Below are positions 58,387 to 64,000 of a DNA stretch of 64,000 bases, piece by piece. The translations under genes were made by a program, and so were the position numbers. Under the pieces are notes generated by a model. That model did not search any database. It had not been told where the DNA came from and saw only the letters and a program-made list of their open reading frames with translations. Each line of letters opens with the position of its first letter. Within the stretch, counting starts at the first letter, position 1. Source of the stretch: Crotalaria pallida (lineage: Eukaryota > Streptophyta > Magnoliopsida > Fabales > Fabaceae); NCBI GenBank assembly GCA_037953625.1, contig CM075655.1:71637501-71701500 (forward strand), in the 5' to 3' direction.

Positions 58387-59096
58387 TCAAATTGGCGGTA
58401 AACCAAGTATCTCTTCCAGAAAGACTTCGGGAAATTCCCGAACTACGGGTAATTCATGCAGTTCCTTGTCCTTTTTGACGTCCAATGAAGCCAGAAACAT
58501 GTAAGCTACCGCGCCTTCCTTCAATGAAGTTCGAATTTGCTTGGCAGATAAATGCTCAAGGTCATTGGGTTTAGGCAAAGAAGATTGGGTTTCACTAAAG
58601 ACCAATGACTTTTCGGAACAGTTCAGTAGAACATAATTCCTAGTAAGCCAGTCCATTCCTAATATAATGTCTATTTGAGAAAGGGGTAATTGAATCAGAT
58701 CAACAAAATAAGTGTTTCCTTCTATCTCTAAGGGACAATTAGGACAATAAGTAGACACTATCACGGGTTTATCAGTAGGGGTAGAAACAATCAAGTTATA
58801 GGGTAAAACATCTACTTTCAAATTTAATCTATTCACCACATCATGAGAAATAAAGGAGTGAGTAGCTCCCAATCATACAATACTAACAAGGAATTCTTAT
58901 AAATGAAACATTCACCTTGGATAAGATTAGCAGCATTCGCAGCTTCAATTCCGCTCATCGTGAACACTCTCCCGGGCATAGTAGGACGATTAGCATTTCC
59001 CAAATTAGCTGTTCGCTTAGGCTCCCTGCAGTCTCTTGCAATATGACCAGGCTTATCACAGTTGAAGCAGTTCGAATTCCTTGATGGACACATCGG
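58387..59096 (-). pseudogene. E2 Gag zinc knuckle and protease
   Basis: From the junction at 59096: CFNCDKPGHIARDCREPKR (knuckle), NLIQGECFIYKNSLLVLYD, then a one-base deletion at the protease active-site codons (near 58868) shifts the frame. The downstream frame resumes GATHSFISHDVVNRL, IVSTPTDKPVIVS and ILGMDWLTRNYVLLNCSEKS. A stop at 58387-58389 separates protease from RT. The rest of Gag is absent. Confidence 0.88.
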
Positions 59097-60284
59097 AAAG
59101 ATCTTGCAAATGAAAAAAGAACGGAGCAAAACGGAGTCGGAGTAGGTCCCGCGCGCCTGAGGCGCGGGGACGGCGGCGCCTGAGGCGCACCTGTATGGAA
59201 AAAGACAAATTATCAGACCTGCGCGCCTGGGGCGCGAGGTCGCATGCGCCTAGGGCGCGCGTGCATGTTGGAGGCCCAATTTGACCAGATTATGTACAAA
59301 ATAGAAGAAGAGAAGTCTAATTTGGCTTCATATCTTAGATTTGGTCAGAAATTAGAAGATAAATATGGACCTTATCTATTAGATTTAATTAAGATTTATT
59401 TTAGGATTTGTTTTACTCTTTAAATAGAGGATTTGTAAATAGTTTTCAGTAGATTTTAAGATCATAGAATTCAATTAGGATTAGAGAGAGAGGTTAGTAA
59501 CATCTATTGAGAGCAAGGAGGCAAGGCACAAGGATTGAAGGTCTCTTGGAGAGTTAACCTGTATTGTCTATGATATGAGGTTTTCTCTTTGCTTCTGTTT
59601 TCTTTATTTTTATATGTGTAACTAAAACCTCTTGTTAGGAACATGGTGTAAATTGTATGATGTAACTTATTTTAATTTATGATTTAGTATTTTGCTGTTT
59701 TTAATTCATGCATTAATTGAGTTTTTATTTTATACATAAACCCGCGCAATTTATGTTTTGGATTTCTTAATTCGCAACGGGAGTTGGGATTTTGAATAGG
59801 TCATGCAATTAATGGTATAATCAGTCCAAAATATAGGGATATAATTGGATGATTATATGGCTTTTTAATTCCCTTGTGCTGAATAGATATTTTCTTATAT
59901 TGTAATTTGTTGAGGGATCAAGGATTAAATATATAGAAAATAAGGGTAATGTTAGAGACGTCTAACTATTGCTATTTGAGAGGAATAGTCCATGAATTGA
60001 AGGATAATTAAAGGAAAATATAAAACATAGTTAAAATAAGTGAATCATACAATGAAACCAAGTTCCTAACCTTTTTCTATTGCTTTCTATACATCTTATC
60101 TCCTCAATCTTCTTATTTTATTTTATTTTTATTCTTCTTCTCCTTCTAAATATCAATAACAAGTTGCACTAATAATTACGAATTGGTGAAAAGTTATTAG
60201 AAACAATTTGCAATCCCTGTGGGACGATATTCGGTCTTCCAGACTATATTACTCGTTGACCCAGTCCACTTGCTGGTATTATCA
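59097..60284 (+). repeat. E4 5' LTR, left end missing
   Basis: Starts at aaagatcttgcaaat, corresponding to 63438 of the 3' LTR, and ends tattatca. It contains GC-rich palindromes (59150-59265) and a TATA-like CTTTAAATAGAGG (59418-59430). Confidence 0.85.
59148..59266. repeat. GC-rich palindrome cluster (first copy)
   Basis: Short palindromes of the form gcgcctgaggcgc, gcgcctggggcgc and gcgcctagggcgc in an otherwise AT-rich element; repeated in the 3' LTR (63490-63606), with one related stretch inside the element (61399-61428). Confidence 0.85.
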
Positions 60285-60289
60285 ACAAG

Positions 60290-60313
60290 TTCTCGGCGCC
60301 GTTGCCGGGGATT
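60290..60313 (+). other. E4 primer binding site (Athila-like)
   Basis: ggcgccgttgccggggat follows the LTR end after a few bases. This primer type is typical of Athila and related plant gypsy elements. Confidence 0.8.
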
Positions 60314-60355
60314 GAAATTCGATTCTAATTTCTTTTCGGTACTTTTTGTAATTAT

Positions 60356-61363
60356 TTGTGTAATTTGTACTTTCTCATGTATAATTATAGTTGTAATAGT
60401 GATTCAGATTGTGATAGATTTATTCCTTATCCTCCATACGATGTTGCACAAAATATAACTCCTAGGAAGGCCCAATGGGAAATAGCTCTAGAGAAATTTG
60501 CTCAAGCCATTGAGGATTTTGTTAAAGATTGCAAAAATAATTTTAGATTACCTCGTGTTGAGCCAATTCCTCCCCCTGCGGAGAAAGAGTCATGGGAAAT
60601 TAACCAAGATAAATTAGCTCAAAAAATTAGTAGTAATGTTCAAGAAATTAATTTTATAGAAAAAGAAAACAGAAAAAGTTTTGAGAACATAGGAATAGCA
60701 CTTAAGCAAATTCCAAAACATTTATCTGAGGAGTTACAAGCATTATCAACAATTTTTGACTCTCCTAAAAAAGAGGAGGAAGTTGTGGTGATGGATGTGA
60801 CCAATGATCAAATCCTTTTGGAGGAGCAAAAATCTGAAAAAGAAATTGTGCATGATAGGTTTGAGGAAGAGGATCGAAAAATAAAAATCGAAGGTTTAAA
60901 AATTGTAGAAAAAATTGAACCACCCTTGCATGAGGAATTTGTTGCTATAAAGAATTTTATTAAATCTAGTTCATGCTTGGGTGATTCAAAATTTTTCTAT
61001 TATATTCAGCCTAAGTACTTTTATGAAAAATATCTAGAACAATCTGAATCATTATTAGGCAATAGGAAGCATGAGAAAGTAATCTTCTTGACTAATGGAG
61101 TTAACAACTTCATGATGGATGATGGAAGAAAAGAAAATTTTTCTAGGGTGGTGTATGGATTAAGGAACATGCCGTTTGACCCTGGTGGGTTTGAACTTAA
61201 TTTTGAAATTTCCTTAATCCACCATCATCCTCATCAAAGGTCTTTCCCATGGGATGTGGGCATAACTCATTATTGTTGCATCACATGGGATTTGACCCAT
61301 AGAATTTGGGATCCTGTTGGATTTGTTTTGTACATAAGCAGTAGTGTAGGTTTCAATTCTTAG
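60356..61363 (+). CDS. E4 gag-position protein, 335 aa (unclassified)
   Basis: Uninterrupted from ATG 60356, 43 nt after the primer site. Residues about 30-200 are charged and probably helical (WEIALEKFAQAIEDFVKD, EEQKSEKEIVHDRFEEEDRK). The C-terminal part is less charged, with FFYYIQPKYFYEKYLEQS, YGLRNMPFDPGGFEL and HHHPHQRSFPWDVG and several Trp/His. No CCHC knuckle, protease or polymerase motif. Position suggests a Gag-like or cargo protein of a non-autonomous element. An intact frame plus 0.9% LTR divergence indicates recent activity. I cannot assign a family. Confidence 0.55.
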   Translation: MCNLYFLMYNYSCNSDSDCDRFIPYPPYDVAQNITPRKAQWEIALEKFAQAIEDFVKDCKNNFRLPRVEPIPPPAEKESWEINQDKLAQKISSNVQEINFIEKENRKSFENIGIALKQIPKHLSEELQALSTIFDSPKKEEEVVVMDVTNDQILLEEQKSEKEIVHDRFEEEDRKIKIEGLKIVEKIEPPLHEEFVAIKNFIKSSSCLGDSKFFYYIQPKYFYEKYLEQSESLLGNRKHEKVIFLTNGVNNFMMDDGRKENFSRVVYGLRNMPFDPGGFELNFEISLIHHHPHQRSFPWDVGITHYCCITWDLTHRIWDPVGFVLYISSSVGFNS

Positions 61364-63222
61364 GTAGTTTTTGTGAAAAAAAATGAGGTACAGACCTCGT
61401 GCGCCCCAGGCGCATGCGGGCGCGCGGGCTGCTACAGAGTTTTGGGGGAATTTTTCTAGTTTTCTCTAATGGGTGCAAAAGTTCAGTTTTGGGGTCAAAT
61501 TCTGATTCAACCATCTTATCTCATAAGATTAGATTTATTTTTTTTTATCTCTAATTTTTTTTTAATTTTTAGTAATAGATATATTTTTTTTTAAGGAACA
61601 AATTAGTTTTTTTATCTTTTTAGGAGTTTGTTTTATCTTTTAGGATTAGATTAGTTTTATATCTTTTAGGAATTTGTTTTATCTTTTTAGAATTAGATTT
61701 ATCTTAGGATTATTTTTAGAATAGATTTTTTTTATTTATTTTCGTTTTTTTTATTTTCTATTTTTTAGGGATAGATTTATTTTAGGATTAGATTTGTTTT
61801 TGTAGGATTTGGACCCCATTAGCCCCAATTTTTTTCAATATTGCACCCCAGGCCCCTGTACCTCACCAAAAATATTGTCCAGCTTTTTAGGTAGTTTTTA
61901 ATTTTTATTTTGTAGTTTTAGGGTAGATTAGTTTGCTTGAGGACAAGCCAACATCTAAGTTTGGGGGAGTATATACAAAATAAACATTAAAATTTTTCAG
62001 ATCTGAATTTTTCTCCCATATTTTTGGTATTGGTTTGTGTCCTTAGCAAGAGTAATTAATTATTCTAGATTTAGGACTTTTTCTCTGATGATGCATGTAC
62101 ATACTTAGTTTAGGACTTAGACTCATTGGTATTAGACTCTATTTGATTGAGCTTTATATGATTGGGTGACTGGGTTATTTCGACAAAGGCTTTCAGAACT
62201 TACGATTAGTGAACTGACTTTAACCATATGTGAGTATTTGAGCCTATTGCGGCGTATGAATTTTATTGGAATATTCTGATATTGAGACCCCTATTTTTTC
62301 ATGAGTGTGTTCACTTTGATATTGTCTTCTAGAACTTGACATGTGACCATTTCAAAATTGATAATTGTTTGCATGCATTAAAATGATTAAGGCACCTAGG
62401 ATGTGTTTTTGTGGCCTTCAGATGATTTGCATTGATAATATTCCCTTAGTTGTCCATTTTGAGCCTTATGAGACATTATGATTTTTCTTTGGTACCCTGC
62501 ATTTATTGCATATTCTTTGTTAGTACCTTGGGAATTTTGAATGAGCAATTGAGAGGAATATAGAAAGAAAAAGTGAAAGTAATTGGTGAAAAGTGTATGA
62601 GTTCTATTTCTCTTCCAAAAAAAAAAAAGAGAATTAAAAAATAACAAATGTAAAGGAAGAGAATTGAAGAGAAAAAAAATTGAAAAAGAAAGGAAGTATA
62701 AAATGTTCCTGATGTGAGTGTGAGTCTTTATTGTATTCATTGCTCATTCATGGTTTTTGAGGGAAACTTGTTTTTGTAAATATTTTTGCGAGTTAACCTT
62801 TGTTTTATCCCTTCTTTCTTTTATCCCACCTGACACTTTTAGCAATGGCCCCATTACAACCAAAAATAAGACCTTCTGATTTTTGCATGTATTCGATAAT
62901 TTCAGTGGAGATATTGGTCTATGGTCAAGCCTATGGTAACACATTATCATTGTTGAACTTGAGTGAATTGAAAATATAACCCTTATACACTTTTGAGAGA
63001 GACATTTGAGAGGTTGAGAGTGTTCATTAGTTTTGAGTTCTGAATGGGATTGTTATGTTAACTAGTATGTAATTGTGTAAATAGTTTATGATAATATGTG
63101 TCGAAGTGATGAGTCGTAGTCTTAGATTAGATGTGTTCATGTTGATTTAGGGAGTTTGTCTTTTGTTTAGAATTTTTATTTTACTTTTGCCTGGGACATG
63201 CAAAATGCTAAGTTTGGGGGAG
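61364..63222 (+). other. E4 non-coding interior and polypurine tracts
   Basis: No supported gene. T-rich runs of the type ttttatcttttaggaatt repeat around 61560-61790. The string taagtttgggggag occurs twice: at about 61957-61970 and directly before the 3' LTR (63209-63222), where it is the functional polypurine tract. The inner copy may be a second (central) tract or a remnant of an older LTR border. Confidence 0.65.
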
Positions 63223-64000
63223 TGATTTGGGTCCAATATATATAGATTTGAGCATTGATTTGACTCCCTTATACTATGTATTTGGCTTGTTTCTCTAGAA
63301 AATTTAGGACTTTTTATTAGATTTTAATTATTTTTAGTAGTTTAGGGTCCTTTGAGCGTTTTGATCCGTTTGTTAGTGTTTCAGGTACTTTTTAGAGCTT
63401 AAATGGATAAAATATTTATGGACCTGAAAAGAGGACGAAAAGATCTTGCAAATGGAAAAAGAACGGAGCAAAACGGAGTCGGAGTAGGTCCCGCGCGCCT
63501 GAGGCGCGGGGACGGGGGCGCCTGAGGCGCGCCTGTATGGAAAAAGACAAATTATCAGACCTGCGCGCCTGGGGCGCGAGGTCGCATGCGCCTAGGGCGC
63601 GCGTGCATGTTGGAGGCCCAATTTGACCAGATTATGTACAAAATAGAAGAAGAGAAGTCTAATTTGGCTTCATATCTTAGATTTGGTCAGAAATTAGAAG
63701 ATAAATATGGACCTTATCTATTAGATTTAATTAAGATTTATTTTAGGATTTGTTTTACTCTTTAAATAGAGGATTTGTAAATAGTTTTCAGTAGGTTTTA
63801 AGATCATAGAATTCAATTAGGATTAGAGAGAGGTTAGTAACATCTATTGAGAGCAAGGAGGCAAGGCACAAGGATTGAAGGTCTCTTGGAGAGTTAACCT
63901 GTATTGTCTATGATATGAGGTTTTCTCTTTGCTTCTGTTTTCTTTATTTCTATATGTGTAACTAAAACCTCTTGTTAGGAACATGGTGTAAATTGTATGA
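63223..64000 (+). repeat. E4 3' LTR (incomplete, runs off the window)
   Basis: Starts TGATTTGGGTCC after the polypurine tract. From 63438 it matches the 5' copy. The complete LTR would be about 1.4 kb. Confidence 0.9.

Larger units (their letters stand above)
50976..59096 (-). mobile_element. E2: Tekay-type Ty3/gypsy element with chromodomain, 5'-truncated
   Basis: In minus sense the left part is the 3' LTR (55512 to 50976), preceded by polypurine tract, integrase with chromodomain, RNase H, RT, protease and the Gag knuckle. Everything upstream of the knuckle, including the 5' LTR, is missing; the sequence at 59097 belongs to E4. One stop before integrase (56938-56940), one before RT (58387-58389) and a one-base deletion in the protease inactivate it. 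It resembles E1 throughout RT and RNase H. Confidence 0.92.
59097..64000 (+). mobile_element. E4: non-autonomous LTR retrotransposon, truncated at both visible ends
   Basis: Partial 5' LTR 59097-60284, Athila-like primer site (60290-60313), one gag-position ORF, about 1.9 kb of non-coding DNA, polypurine tract, 3' LTR from 63223 to beyond 64000. Overlapping LTR parts differ at about 5 sites in 555 bp (0.9%). No protease, RT or integrase is present, so it depends on another element's enzymes. The 5' LTR lacks its first 215 or so bp. Confidence 0.88.

Noticed and set aside
62396..62950. Minus-strand ORFs of 68-114 codons in E4
   Set aside because: Phe/Leu-rich translations of A-rich sequence; no support.
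1..64000. tRNA or rRNA genes
   Set aside because: Only short primer-site complements to tRNAs were seen; no cloverleaf or rRNA-like sequence was recognised by eye.

Overview
This window is nuclear DNA from a retrotransposon-rich flowering plant, most likely a eudicot. The species cannot be told from the sequence. The plant origin rests on plant Ty3/gypsy lineages (Tekay, Tat and Reina/CRM-like), 5-bp target-site duplications, AT-rich intergenic DNA with MITE-like repeats, GT-AG introns of about 70 nt, and two recognisable host genes. LTR elements and their fragments cover roughly 46 kb of the 64 kb.

Layout. (1) 1-10188: minus-strand Tekay-type element 'E1' with a very long (5.6 kb) right-hand LTR; its integrase region is deleted. 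(2) 10189-12600: AT-rich DNA with a long inverted repeat and Stowaway-like MITEs. (3) 12600-15830: an apparently intact, intronless host gene encoding a 754-residue domesticated hAT-transposase-like BED zinc-finger protein. It is the only clearly intact host gene. (4) 15838-22214: two direct copies of a low-GC repeat, possibly Helitron-like. The second copy is split by a 2.55-kb solo LTR (TSD gatat) carrying an 8 x 58-bp tandem array. (5) 22912-23157 and 50802-50975: two pieces of one OSCA/CSC1-like channel pseudogene, separated by a nest of three LTR elements.

The nest. 'E3' (Tat lineage, 23158-50801, TSD gtttg) sits inside the OSCA-like pseudogene. 'E5' (a second Tat element, 26917-37924, TSD cttag) sits inside E3's reverse transcriptase. 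'E6' (Reina/CRM-like, 44932-50628, TSD gaagc) sits inside E3's 3' LTR. By-eye LTR divergence (E3 about 2.4%, E5 about 2.1%, E6 about 0.9%) agrees with that order. 'E2', a second Tekay-type element on the minus strand (50976-59096), begins inside the second OSCA fragment and has lost its 5' half. It is fused at 59096/59097 to 'E4' (59097-64000), a non-autonomous LTR element with a gag-like ORF and GC-rich palindromes. E4's 3' LTR runs off the window.

How the parts work together. The autonomous-type elements encode Gag, protease, RT, RNase H (two RNase H domains in the Tat elements) and integrase, but every copy carries stops, frameshifts or deletions. The most interesting extra coding potential is of two kinds. 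Both Tat elements carry an antisense gene downstream of pol; in E5 the reading frame joins across a canonical 70-nt intron, and in E3 a TATA box lies upstream. Both Tekay LTRs carry a conserved ORF of about 110 residues with an acidic tail, ending 390-420 nt before the LTR end. No tRNA, rRNA or CRISPR was recognised.
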